Origin: Bacillota bacterium
GTDB lineage: Bacteria > Bacillota > Clostridia > Oscillospirales > Acutalibacteraceae
Direction: 5' to 3'
NCBI GenBank assembly: GCA_023412715.1
Contig: JAEZCC010000025.1
Location: 89,598-153,597, forward strand
DNA: 64,000 bases
The notes under the pieces were generated by a model, which saw nothing but the letters and a program-made list of their open reading frames with translations, was not told the origin of the DNA and ran no database searches. Numbering within the stretch: the first letter of the stretch is position 1; each line of letters begins with the position of its first letter. Below, piece after piece: positions 8,039 through 16,800 of the stretch. A program made the position numbers and the translations under genes.

Positions 8039-8626
8039 ATGAACAGACTGTTAAATTACATCTGGACCGCCATGATCCTGTTCAGCGTGATCTGCGCCGC
8101 GGCGACCGGGCGGATGTCGGAGCTTTCCGCATCCATCCTGAACGGGGCCGGCGGCGCCGTCACGCTCGTCATCTCGCTGACCGGGATGATGTGCGCGTGG
8201 ACCGGCCTGATGAAGGTGGCGGAAAACGCGGGCGTCACCCGCCTGTTGTCACGTATGCTCAGCCCGCTGATGCGCCTTCTTTTTCCGTCCTGCAAAAAAG
8301 ACGGGCCGGCCGTGCGGGCCATGTGCATGAACATCACGGCGAACCTGCTGGGCCTGGGCAACGCCGCGACGCCGCTCGGCATCGCCGCCATGAAAGAGCT
8401 GAAAAAGGCCTCCCCGTCGCAGACGGCCAGCAACGCGATGGTCACGTTCGTCGTACTGAACACGGCTTCCATCCAGCTGATCCCGACGTTCATGGCGACG
8501 CTCCGCGCCCAGTACGGCTCTGCCGCGCCGTTCGACATTCTGCCCGCGGTGTGGGTGACCTCGCTCGGCGCGGTCACCGTGGGGATGGCGGCGGCAAAGC
8601 TTCTGGAGGGCCGGCCGGATGGGTAG
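8039..8626 (+). CDS. spmA: Spore maturation protein A
   Basis: A 195-residue integral membrane protein of the nucleoside-recognition (Gate) family, matching SpmA: MNRLLNYIWTAMILFSVI start, SGMMCAWTGLMKVAENAG-like stretch, and ANLLGLGNAATPLGIAAM. In Bacillus, SpmA and SpmB are needed for spore core dehydration. It overlaps spmB by 8 bp (GGATGGGTAG), the usual spmAB arrangement. The ribosome site before ATG 8039 is weak (GGGG directly adjacent), so the exact start is uncertain. Confidence 0.85.
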   Translation: MNRLLNYIWTAMILFSVICAAATGRMSELSASILNGAGGAVTLVISLTGMMCAWTGLMKVAENAGVTRLLSRMLSPLMRLLFPSCKKDGPAVRAMCMNITANLLGLGNAATPLGIAAMKELKKASPSQTASNAMVTFVVLNTASIQLIPTFMATLRAQYGSAAPFDILPAVWVTSLGAVTVGMAAAKLLEGRPDG

Positions 8627-9140
8627 CTTCGGGGTCTGGGTCCTGCCGGCCGTGCTGCTTGCGATCGTTCTGGCCGGTTTTCTGCGCGGGGTGCCGGTCT
8701 TCGACACGTTCCTCACCGGGGCGAAAGAGGGCCTGCAGGCCTCCGTCTCCATCCTCCCCACGCTCGTCGGGCTTATCATGGCGGTCTCCATGCTGAGCGC
8801 GTCCGGCGCGCTGGACCTGCTTTCTTCCCTGCTGGCGCCCGCGGCGCAGTTTCTCGGGCTGCCGCCGCAGGTCATCCCCCTCGCGCTGATCAAGCCCTTC
8901 TCCGGCAGCGGCTCGACGGCCGTCCTGACGCAGATTTTCAAGGACAACAGCCCGGACAGCCCTGCCGGCCGGGTCGCCTCGGTCATGTCGGGCTCCACCG
9001 AGACGACCTTCTACGCCATTGCCGTCTACTACGGCGCCGTCGGGGTAAAAAAGACGCGCCACACCCTGCCGGCGGCGCTTCTTGCCGATTTTGCCGCCTG
9101 CGTGCTTTCTTCTCTGACCGTCCGGCTCTTCTTCGGATGA
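8619..9140 (+). CDS. spmB: Spore maturation protein B
   Basis: A 173-residue membrane protein, partner of SpmA. Motifs typical of SpmB are visible: KEGLQASVSILPTLVGLI, IKPFSGSGSTAVL and VMSGSTETTFYAIAVYYG. The start codon lies inside the end of spmA, so the pair is translationally coupled. Its expected role is forespore maturation and dehydration. Confidence 0.9.
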   Translation: MGSFGVWVLPAVLLAIVLAGFLRGVPVFDTFLTGAKEGLQASVSILPTLVGLIMAVSMLSASGALDLLSSLLAPAAQFLGLPPQVIPLALIKPFSGSGSTAVLTQIFKDNSPDSPAGRVASVMSGSTETTFYAIAVYYGAVGVKKTRHTLPAALLADFAACVLSSLTVRLFFG

Positions 9141-9167
9141 AAAATTTACGGCGCCGCGCCGGAACGA

Positions 9168-9196
9168 TTGCATAACCGCCCGGTTCTTGCTATAAT
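9168..9196 (+). promoter_or_regulatory. Sigma-A promoter of coaX
   Basis: TTGCAT (9168-9173), 17-bp spacer, perfect TATAAT (9191-9196). It lies 75 nt before the coaX start. Confidence 0.8.
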
Positions 9197-9271
9197 AAAT
9201 GGCTGTATGATTCCGGTGAGAAAGGGCAGGCGCGCGCCGCCCCCTCCGCCGCAGACAGGAGCGGAAAAAGC

Positions 9272-10057
9272 ATGATTTTGGTTCTGGATATCGGCAACAC
9301 GAACATCACGATGGGGGCTTACCGCGAAGAAGAGCTGCTGTTCGTTTCGCGCATGAAAACGGACCGCCTGAAAATGGCCGACGAGTACGCGATAGAAATG
9401 CAGGAAATCCTGCGTCTGTACGGGGTCTCGCTGCAGGAAATCGAGGGCTGCGCCGTCAGCTCCGTCGTGCCCGCGGTCAACAGGGCCGTGGTCAGGGCCA
9501 TCCGCCGGCTGATCCGGGTCAGGCCAATCTGCGTCGGGCCCGAGACGAAGACCGGGATCCGCATCGAACACGTGCGCTCCGAAATCGTCGGCGCGGACCT
9601 GATCGTCGGCTGCGTGGCGGCCGCGCGGATGTTCCCCGGCCCGTGCATCATTCTCGACATGGGCACGGCGACCACCTTCGTCGTGCTGGACGAAAACAGG
9701 AACATGCTGGGCGGCGCCATCGCGCCGGGCGTCGGAATCTCTCTGGACGCCCTGACGAGCCGCACGGCACAGCTGCCCTCCGTAAGCCTGGAGGCGCCCC
9801 GCTGCGTCATCGGAGACAACACGGCGGAATGCATGCGCTCCGGGCTGATCACCGGCACCGCCTGCATGATTGACGGCATGTGCGACCGCATCGAGAAAGA
9901 ACTCGGCAGGCCGTGCAGCGTCGTCGCCACGGGCGGGCTGGCGCGCGAGGTTATCTCGCAGTGCCGGCGGTCCATCGTCCACTGCGACACCCTGCTGCTG
10001 GACGGCCTGCGCATTATCTACGGGCAGAACGCCGCGGTTCCCGAAGGGGCGGTATAA
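9272..10057 (+). CDS. coaX: Type III pantothenate kinase
   Basis: A 261-residue CoaX-type kinase, which phosphorylates pantothenate in the first step of CoA synthesis and, unlike CoaA, needs a monovalent cation and is insensitive to CoA. The ASKHA-fold motifs are clear: LDIGNTNITMG at the N-terminus, IVGADLIV, DMGTATTFVVLD with the conserved Asp, GGAIAPGVGIS, and CSVVATGGLA near the end. It is a monocistronic unit with its own promoter, starting at ATG 9272 after GGAG. Confidence 0.95.
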   Translation: MILVLDIGNTNITMGAYREEELLFVSRMKTDRLKMADEYAIEMQEILRLYGVSLQEIEGCAVSSVVPAVNRAVVRAIRRLIRVRPICVGPETKTGIRIEHVRSEIVGADLIVGCVAAARMFPGPCIILDMGTATTFVVLDENRNMLGGAIAPGVGISLDALTSRTAQLPSVSLEAPRCVIGDNTAECMRSGLITGTACMIDGMCDRIEKELGRPCSVVATGGLAREVISQCRRSIVHCDTLLLDGLRIIYGQNAAVPEGAV

Positions 10058-10065
10058 AAAAACGG

Positions 10066-10094
10066 GCCGCCTTTTCCTCACAGAAAAAGGCGGC
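10066..10094 (-). terminator. Intrinsic terminator of the DUF378 gene, shared with coaX
   Basis: A stem of GCCGCC plus A/T pairs (10066-10078 with 10082-10094) is followed on the minus strand by CCG and a seven-T run. It lies between convergent coaX and the DUF378 gene. Confidence 0.7.
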
Positions 10095-10138
10095 ATGATT
10101 TGCAGGCGGAAAATCGCCGTTTTGTAAAAGGCCAGACC

Positions 10139-10375
10139 CTATGCGGAATGCGCCGTGTGCGCGGTGCGCTCGCTGCTGTCTTCTTCATGGAACAGCAGGT
10201 GGACGCACCAGATGGCGGCAATCGCCACAAGCACAAAAACCACACGGCTGCCCGCGGTGAGCTGCCCGCCGAAAATCCAGCCTACAATATCAAAACCGAA
10301 AAGGCCGATGGAACCCCAGTTCAGACCGCCTATAATCGTAATCGTCAAAGCGATTTTATCAAGTACGGACTCCAC
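10139..10375 (-). CDS. DUF378 small membrane protein
   Basis: A 78-residue protein of the DUF378/YuzA kind: a first membrane segment ALTITIIGGLNWGSIGLFGFD with the family GGLNWG motif, and a second hydrophobic segment VVFVLVAIAAIWCVHLL. Its function is unknown. GTG at 10375 is preferred because GGAAG lies about 8 nt upstream; another GTG at 10384 sits directly on that site. Confidence 0.75.
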   Translation of the reverse strand: MESVLDKIALTITIIGGLNWGSIGLFGFDIVGWIFGGQLTAGSRVVFVLVAIAAIWCVHLLFHEEDSSERTAHTAHSA

Positions 10376-10492
10376 TAGAACCACTTCCTTTCGGCAATAG
10401 TATGCCTGCGCAGAGCTGCAAATATGCGCTGGACTGTTTCCTGTCGTTTTTGAGAAGCCTCTTACGTTTTTTACAAAACCGCGTCACGCCGG

Positions 10493-10527
10493 AAATAAAA
10501 ACAGCGGGCGCACTTAGGTGCACCCGC
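10493..10527 (-). terminator. Intrinsic terminator of the zinc-ribbon gene
   Basis: A 10-bp stem with one mismatch (10504-10513 with 10518-10527) is followed on the minus strand by GTTTTTATTT. Confidence 0.7.
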
Positions 10528-10565
10528 CGCATATTTCGTTGTTCAGCAGACAAAACCCGAATGGT

Positions 10566-10844
10566 TCAGCCTTCCTCTTTCATCTTTGCAAAGCATTCGC
10601 TGCAATAAACCGGACGGCCTTCGGTCGGCTGGAACGGCACTTTGCAGGGGGCGCCGCAGGAAGCGCAGACAGCGTCGTACATTTCGCGCTGGGGCTTCTG
10701 GTTTGCGCGGCGGGCTTTGCGGCAGTCGGGACACCTTTTCGGTTCATTGGTAAAGCCTTTCGCAGAATAAAACTCCTGCTCACCGGCAGTCCAGATAAAC
10801 TCCTTCCCGCATTCCTGACAGACTAATGTTTTGTCTTCGAACAT
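10566..10844 (-). CDS. Small zinc-ribbon protein
   Basis: A 92-residue cytoplasmic protein with four CxxC pairs: CQEC (9-12), CPDC, CASC and CSEC, forming two probable treble-clef or zinc-ribbon units. It belongs to a widespread clostridial family of unknown function annotated as probable zinc-ribbon proteins. ATG 10844 follows AGGT. A tRNA-like sequence begins 34 bp upstream on the same strand. Confidence 0.75.
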   Translation of the reverse strand: MFEDKTLVCQECGKEFIWTAGEQEFYSAKGFTNEPKRCPDCRKARRANQKPQREMYDAVCASCGAPCKVPFQPTEGRPVYCSECFAKMKEEG

Positions 10845-10877
10845 AACCTTTTTACCTCACTCTGTGTGAAATTTTTT

Positions 10878-10947
10878 TGCCCTGGGACGGAGTTGAACCG
10901 ACAACCTTTGGAATTACCAAATGCTCTTGCGTTAAGCTACTGGGGCA
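10878..10947 (-). pseudogene. Degenerate tRNA-like element
   Basis: On the minus strand a 70-nt sequence has the order and spacing of a tRNA: an acceptor-like GCCCCAG, TA, a D stem GCTT/GAGC, an anticodon-arm-like stem TTTGG/CCAAA, and a T arm GTCGG-TTCAACT-CCGTC. Departures from a working tRNA are clear: the D loop lacks GG, the anticodon loop has only five bases (TAATT), the T stem has a T-T mismatch and the acceptor stem two mismatches. There is no CCA. I call it a decayed tRNA or tRNA-like RNA rather than a functional tRNA. Confidence 0.5.
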
Positions 10948-11171
10948 TAAATAAGGGCTTCATTCCCGATCAGTTTATAATAATTTGTTTCCATTGTCAA
11001 GCTTTATTTTGAATTATTTGAAAAATATCCTGAAATTTTCCTAATTTTCTCGCACGTTTCGTTTTTTTTCCATGAACTATAACTATTTTCGCATTATCCC
11101 CGGGCGGGAGATTCCGCCGCCCCTCGGCGGGGCCGGGCGGAAAGGACGCCCGGATTTTTCCCGGCACGCGA
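10948..11171. other. Non-coding stretch with GC-rich hairpins
   Basis: No gene is supported here. 10950-11095 is AT-rich. At 11105-11153 there are two GC hairpins, the second (11133-11139 with 11147-11153) followed by ATTTTT on the plus strand like a terminator, although no plus-strand gene ends nearby. It may close an unseen small RNA. Confidence 0.35.
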
Positions 11172-11200
11172 TTGTAACCCGTTCAAAAGAATGATATTAT
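11172..11200 (+). promoter_or_regulatory. Sigma-A promoter of the VOC-family gene
   Basis: TTGTAA (11172-11177), 17-bp spacer, TATTAT (11195-11200). It lies 75 nt upstream of the ATG at 11275. Confidence 0.7.
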
Positions 11201-11274
11201 CGTTCTGTAATGACGCCGGGGATGGTTTTTCAGCTGAAATTTTGAAAAAGATACAGGAAAGACAGGACTTTACC

Positions 11275-11640
11275 ATGAGAACAATCACCCAAATCATCAT
11301 CGATACCCCTGACGCGGAAAAACTCGCCTCTTTTTACCGGACCTTTTTCTGGATTCTCCCGGAGCCGGACGTCGCAGGACCCGGGGAAAAACAGTCCGGC
11401 TGGCTTTTGAAATTTGACGGCTCGACGAGCCTGCTTCTGGTGCAGAGCGCCGGGGGCGCCGGCAGGGCCGGGCGCGCGCAGTTCGCCCTCAGCGTCGGCA
11501 GCGAGCAGGAAGTCGACGGCCTCGCGGCCAGCATGGTGCGGGGCGGCGCTTCCATGGTGCAGGCGCCGCGGAAAACGCACGGGCTTTACCGCTGCTCTTT
11601 CGCCGACCCGGACGGCAACCTGATTTTCATTACAGCCTAG
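11275..11640 (+). CDS. VOC (glyoxalase/bleomycin-resistance fold) family protein
   Basis: A 121-residue protein of the vicinal-oxygen-chelate fold: beta strand with ITQIIIDTPDAEKLASFYRTFF at the start, and GLYRCSFADPDGNLIFIT at the end, the usual closing motif. The substrate is unknown. The start at 11275 follows ACAGGA; the open frame reaches back to 11191 but overlaps the promoter -10. A role in detoxification or antibiotic binding is possible by family only. Confidence 0.7.
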   Translation: MRTITQIIIDTPDAEKLASFYRTFFWILPEPDVAGPGEKQSGWLLKFDGSTSLLLVQSAGGAGRAGRAQFALSVGSEQEVDGLAASMVRGGASMVQAPRKTHGLYRCSFADPDGNLIFITA

Positions 11641-11692
11641 CGCAGGCGGCCCGGCCCGCAGGAGCGCGGGCAGGGACCCGGAGGCCATTTTT

Positions 11693-12457
11693 ATGAATTA
11701 CGACAAACTGGTCAGCACCACGGCCGACGTCGGCTACCTTCTTATTTCGAGCGGGGCCGAAATCTCGCGCGCGGAAGAATCCATGCGGAGGATCTTCCGT
11801 GCATACGGCGTGGAAAACGGCGAGGTCTTCGCCATTCCGAATTTTCTGAGCGTCTCGGTCGGCACGGCCGAGGGGCGCCCCGTCACCGCAATCCGGCGCA
11901 TCGCATCGCGCCAGACGGACATGCGGCGCGTCGCCCTCGCGAACGATCTATGCCGGCGCATCTGCTTCGCAAAGCCGAACCTGTACCATGTCGACCGCGA
12001 AATCGCGCGGATCGGCTCGCTGCCGTCCGTGCCCGTGTGGCTGCAGACGGCGGCGTTCGCAGTGGTCGCGTTCTCTTTCACGCTCTTTTACGGCGGCAAT
12101 TTTTCGGACGCGGCGGTCGCTTTTCTCGGCGGCGCCGCGCTGCGCCCGGTATGCCGCATTCTGGAGCGCTTTCACGTCAACACGTTTTTCATCCACGTGA
12201 CCGCAAGCTTTGTCGCGGCGGCCATCGCGCTGACTTTCGCGCATTTCAACATCTACCTGAACTACGACAAAATCATTATCGGCATCCTGATGAACCTTGT
12301 GCCGGGCATCGCCATCACCGATTTTATGCGCGACATCATCGCGGGGGACATGATCTCCGGCATCCTCCGCCTGATTGAAAGCCTGCTGGTGGCCACGGCC
12401 ATCGCCATCGGGGCGGGCATCGCGCTGACCGCGACCCGCATGATCTGGGGGGTGTGA
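11693..12457 (+). CDS. Threonine/serine exporter, ThrE N-terminal subunit (YjjP-like)
   Basis: A 254-residue membrane protein of the ThrE family, N-terminal half. A soluble start (LLISSGAEISRAEESMRRI) is followed by several membrane segments, including LQTAAFAVVAFSFTLFYGG and the family signature LMNLVPGIAITDFMRDIIAGD. It should export threonine or serine, or in Bacteria with split subunits a related organic acid. The partner half begins 3 bp after its stop. Confidence 0.8.
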   Translation: MNYDKLVSTTADVGYLLISSGAEISRAEESMRRIFRAYGVENGEVFAIPNFLSVSVGTAEGRPVTAIRRIASRQTDMRRVALANDLCRRICFAKPNLYHVDREIARIGSLPSVPVWLQTAAFAVVAFSFTLFYGGNFSDAAVAFLGGAALRPVCRILERFHVNTFFIHVTASFVAAAIALTFAHFNIYLNYDKIIIGILMNLVPGIAITDFMRDIIAGDMISGILRLIESLLVATAIAIGAGIALTATRMIWGV

Positions 12458-12460
12458 GCG

Positions 12461-12934
12461 GTGGAATATCTCGCGTGCCTGTGGGCGTTCTTCGCCTGCG
12501 TGGGGTTCTGCCTGCTGTTCAACATCCGCGGGAAGGACATCTTTTTCACCGCCCTCGGCGGCTCGCTCGGGTGGCTGGTCTACCTTCTGCTGAATTTTCT
12601 TGCGAACGACATCTTCCAGTTTTTTCTGGCGACGACCGCGACGGCCGTCTACTCTGAAATCATGGCGCGCGTCTTCAAAAAGCCCGCGACGGAATACCAG
12701 GTTGTCGCGCTGCTGCCCATGGTGCCGGGCGGCGGCATCTTTTACACCATGGAGTACTGCGTCATCGGCAACAACGCCATGTTCTCGCAGACGGGCCTGC
12801 ACACGCTCGGAATCTCCGGGGCGCTGGCGATGGGCATCCTGCTCGTCTCGACCCTGTTCCGCATCGGCTCGGGCGGGACCCGCGGCCGCGGGCCGTTTCG
12901 CCCCGCCGTGCTGCGGCGGGGCGAAAGAAAGTAG
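12461..12934 (+). CDS. Threonine/serine exporter, ThrE C-terminal subunit (YjjB-like)
   Basis: A 157-residue membrane protein corresponding to the C-terminal half of ThrE: VGFCLLFNIRGKDIFFTALGGSLGW, then LPMVPGGGIFYTMEY, the conserved pore-like motif. GTG start at 12461 with GGGGG 8 nt upstream. It forms one unit with the gene at 11693. Its 3' end is a GC hairpin (12899-12922). Confidence 0.8.
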   Translation: MEYLACLWAFFACVGFCLLFNIRGKDIFFTALGGSLGWLVYLLLNFLANDIFQFFLATTATAVYSEIMARVFKKPATEYQVVALLPMVPGGGIFYTMEYCVIGNNAMFSQTGLHTLGISGALAMGILLVSTLFRIGSGGTRGRGPFRPAVLRRGERK

Positions 12935-12964
12935 GCGGAGCGGATAGTCCCGCGGTGAAAGGCG

Positions 12965-13708
12965 CTATGCGCCCGCCGTGCCTGCGCGGATGGCGCGGGA
13001 AATAAACTCCGCCAGCCCCTCGCCGTACCGGTCGATGTTTTTGCGGAAGCGCTCGTCGGCGACATACATCTCGCCGAGTCCGGCAAGGATCTCGTCCGTA
13101 CAGGTATAGAACCATTTCGTGATGAAATCCTGCCGCCGCCTGACAAGCGCCTGCACCGCCGGATCCTCCGGCGGCTTTTTCATTTTCATTTCCGCCGCAA
13201 AGGCGCGGAAAATCTCTTCCGCCTCCAACTGGATCTTTGCCCAGTCCTCCGGGCCGTAGGAGGCCGTTTTCTTTTCGCTCTCCCGCCAGGCTTCGGTACT
13301 GCCCCAGCGCTCTTTCGCCTCTCCGGCGTATTCCTGGCGCGCGGCCTCGATTGCCGTGCTGTCGAACTCCTGAAAGCTCATACTCTGTTCTCCTTTCAAA
13401 ATTCTGTCCACAAGGCGGAGCAGGCCGTCCAGACGGTCGCGCTCCATCGTGAGAAGCCTGCGGTGCTCCAGAAGCGCCTTCCGGGAATCGAAGCCGGGGT
13501 CCGACAAAATTCTGCGTATGTCCGCAAGAGGAAATCCGAGCTCCCGGAAGAACAGAATCTGCTGCAGCCTTTTCAGCTCTTCTTCCCCGTACAGGCGGTA
13601 CCCCGCCTCCGTCGTCCCCGCCGGCCTGAGCAGGCCGATCGAATCGTAATAGTGCAGCGTGCGCACGCTGACCCCGGAAAGCCGCGCCGTTTCCCTGACC
13701 GTTTTCAT
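12965..13708 (-). CDS. MerR-family regulator with TipAS-like effector domain
   Basis: A 247-residue activator of the TipA/Mta class. Residues 1-70 are the MerR winged helix (VRETARLSGVSVRTLHYYDSIGLLRPA), followed by a dimerisation helix and then a TipAS-like C-terminal domain, including WGSTEAWRESEKKTASYGPEDW and the C-terminal half around MYVADERFRKNIDRYGEGLAEF. Such proteins bind hydrophobic drugs or thiopeptides and activate efflux or their own gene. Its promoter carries the matching operator (13732-13762). Possible targets other than itself are not visible. Confidence 0.85.
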   Translation of the reverse strand: MKTVRETARLSGVSVRTLHYYDSIGLLRPAGTTEAGYRLYGEEELKRLQQILFFRELGFPLADIRRILSDPGFDSRKALLEHRRLLTMERDRLDGLLRLVDRILKGEQSMSFQEFDSTAIEAARQEYAGEAKERWGSTEAWRESEKKTASYGPEDWAKIQLEAEEIFRAFAAEMKMKKPPEDPAVQALVRRRQDFITKWFYTCTDEILAGLGEMYVADERFRKNIDRYGEGLAEFISRAIRAGTAGA

Positions 13709-13731
13709 GGCAATCCCCGCCTTTCCTCTCT

Positions 13732-13762
13732 ATCCTACACTATGACGCTGCGTCGCAGTCAA
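13732..13762 (-). promoter_or_regulatory. MerR-type promoter with 19-bp spacer and TipA/Mta operator
   Basis: Minus strand: TTGACT (13762-13757), 19-bp spacer, TAGGAT (13737-13732). The long spacer carries a perfect palindrome GACGCAGCGTC (13754-13744). A 19-bp spacer with a dyad is the hallmark of MerR-activated promoters, and the dyad sequence is close to those described for TipA and Mta. It implies positive autoregulation. Confidence 0.85.
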
Positions 13763-13826
13763 GCATTTTTTTGATATTTTTGCGGCGTTTTCCACACGAG
13801 CCGTGCCTTTGCCCCGGAAAATGTTG

Positions 13827-13832
13827 TATAAT
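13827..13832 (+). promoter_or_regulatory. Probable -10 element of the helicase gene
   Basis: Perfect TATAAT at 13827-13832, 54 nt before the ATG at 13886. I see no convincing -35 at 16-18 bp. Confidence 0.5.
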
Positions 13833-13885
13833 AATAACGATAAGGCGATTTGTTTTATCAGGAAATCAACAGCAAAGGTGAAAAA

Positions 13886-16800
13886 ATGAATTTTCAGGAA
13901 CTGTTTCTGGTCCGATTAGAGACGCTGCTGGACCATTACCGCAAAGAAAAATGCGCCGTTTTTTTCAAGGGATTCTCAAAAGCCCAGAACCGCGCGATCC
14001 TTTCCAGGGAAGACGCGCTGGCCTGCGAGGGCCTGCTTCTTCCGGACGGATCGCTTTCCATTCCCGCGCTGGAAGCGGGCGGAGGCAAAATGGCGGACCG
14101 CTTTCCCGCCGGCGGCCGCACGTTCTGCACCGGCGTCTACGAGCAGCTGATCCGGCTGTTCCGCGCAACGCCGGATCTGCAGGACCGCTGCGGCGGCAGG
14201 ATCGCCGTCGTTGAGAACAACCTGTTCCCGGGCGGCTTCCCGTCTGCCGTTCCGGCGGAAGACGCGCGCAGGCTGTACGATTTTTTCCAGAGCGACTCGC
14301 AGGACGTGCCGGAGGGGCTGGGGCCTTACCTGAACTATTACGCGCAGGCCGTTTCTCTCGACGAAAGCCGCTGCCTCCTCTTCCCGCTTGACCGCTGCAA
14401 AGATGAAAAAACAGAGGCCGTACCGTTTTTTCCCGCCGAGGCGGAGCCGCAGCCCGGCGGCGGAGAATACGAGAGCGTCGCCGTCTCTTCGCAGGAGTTC
14501 CTGCTGCGCAGGTTCGACCTGGCGCAGGGCCGCCTGCCCTCGCCGGCCTGCTACGTCACGGATCCCGCGCGGGCGGACTCCGCGGGATTCGGGCCGTACG
14601 CCTGGATCCTTTCCCGCCTCGGCCTTCCGTTCGGGACGGCCCCGCGGGAGGGCCTGCGCCCGCCGCAGCAGGACGCTTCCGCCGGGAAGCTGCTGCCCCT
14701 GCTGAAACGGCACTGGGGAAGCGGCGCGGAATTCCGGGAGCTTCGGTTCTACCGGGACCCGGAACATTCCAGCGAGACGGTGCCGCTGTCGCAGGGGGAA
14801 CTGATTGCCCGGATTGTGCGGGAATGCGACGCGGCCCTCGCCGGGAAAAAAGATTTTCACAACATCTTCATCACCGCCCCGACCGGCGCGGGGAAATCCC
14901 TGCTGTTCCAGCTTCCGGCGCTGTACCTTGCCGAGAGCCGGCCCGGGCTGCCGCTCGGCGCCGTCACCGTCGTCATCACGCCGCTGATTGCGCTGATGAA
15001 GGACCAGGTCGCGCAGCTGGAGCAGGAGCGCGGCGTGACCTGCGCGACGTTCATCAACTCCACCATCACGTTCGAGGAGCGGGAAGCCCGGATCCGCGCA
15101 ATCCGCGAAGGGAAAAAATCCATCGTTTACCTTGCGCCGGAGCTTCTGATCTCCACCCCGCTGGAAGCGATCACCGGGGGACGGCCGGTCGGGCTTTTCG
15201 TCGTCGACGAAGCGCACATTGTCACCTCCTGGGGCAAGGATTTCCGCGCGGACTACTGGTACCTCGGCGATTTTCTCGCCAGGCTGAAGCGGGAGGGCCG
15301 GTGGTTCCCGGTCCTGTGCCTCACGGCCACGGCGGTCTACGGCGGCCCGGAGGATATTGTGCACGAAACCGTCGAGAGCCTTTCGCTCGAAAACCCGACA
15401 ATCTTTCTCGGCGGCGTGCGCAGAAGCAACATCCGCTTCGAGATACGCCACCCGGACCCCGCCGGCGCGGCGGGAAGCGTCGAACGCTTCAAAATCGATC
15501 AGGCCGTCCGCGCAATCCGCTCTTTCGTGGAACGCGGGGAAAAGACGCTGGTCTACTGCCCGTTCGTCTCGCAGGTCGACGACATCTACAATTCCCTGGA
15601 AGCGGACGTCCGCGCCAAAGTAAAAAAATATTACGGCACGCTCGACAAAAACGCCCGCGAGGACGCGCAGAACAGCTTCCGCTCCGGCGGCTGCACCGTC
15701 ATGGTCTGCACCAAGGCCTTCGGCATGGGCGTGGACGTGCGCGACATCCGCAACGTCTACCATTTCGCCCCGACCGGCAGCCTTGCCGACTATGTGCAGG
15801 AGATCGGCCGCGCCGCCCGCCTCGAGACCGAGCGGGGCGTCGCCTGCGCGGACTTTCTGCCCGGGGACATCCGCTACATCCGCACTTTGTACGGCATCTC
15901 GGAGATGAAGCAGTACCAGCTGCGCGAGATTCTGCGGAAAACCGACGGCGTCGCGCAGGAAAGCGGAAAACGGAGCCTTCTGGTTTCGCCGGAAGCTTTT
16001 TCGTACCTGTTCAGCGGCCGCGACCTGGAAAACAAGGTCAAGAACGGCCTGCTGCTGATTTCGAAGGATCTTTTCGCCTCCTATGGCGCGCCGGTTTTAA
16101 GCGTAAGGCCGCAGGAAATCAGCCCGCGCGGCTACGTCAACGTGCCGAAGGCCGCCGAGGAGGAATTCGTGCGGGCCTACGGAGCATACGCCGCGCCGCA
16201 GCCGGACCGCACCAAGCGGATCCTGCCCTCGAAAAACAGGAGGTACGAATCCGACACGACCGTCATCAACAGCGGGAGCATCTACGGGCTGGACCTGGGC
16301 GGCATCTGGCAGAATCATTTTCAGGACATCAGCTTCATGCAGTTCCGTCACCTGTTTTTCAGCGGCGAGCTGTTCCGCTTCCCCTGCGGGGAGAAGCTTG
16401 CGCCGCGCCTGCGCCTTCGCGCCACATACCGGTTCCCATTCCCGGAGGCGCTTGAAAAATTCAAGGCGATGCTGCTTGCGCTGTCGGACATTTTCCGCGG
16501 CTATAAAAACGCGAAGGCCTCTTTCTCCGCCGCGGAGTTCAAGAAAACCGTGCGGGAGAAAATGGGCGAAGATTTTACCCGGTTCGATTTTTCGGGCGTG
16601 ATTCTCGACGAGTTCGTGACGGACATGTCGCAGAATTTCTCGTTCCGTTCCAGCAGCGACCGCCTCAAATTCGTCGCGGCGCGAAAGGCGCCTTCCGGCG
16701 ACCTGTCTTACCGCGTGCTGAATTCCGGCTATATCGCTATGCCAGAGCGTTTTCTGCAGCTGGCTTCGCAGTGCGTGCCGGACGACGGCGGCGTGTTCCA

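Noticed and set aside
13976..15763. A 595-codon minus-strand open frame inside the helicase gene
   Set aside because: Shadow of the helicase reading frame; no ribosome site and no recognisable domain.
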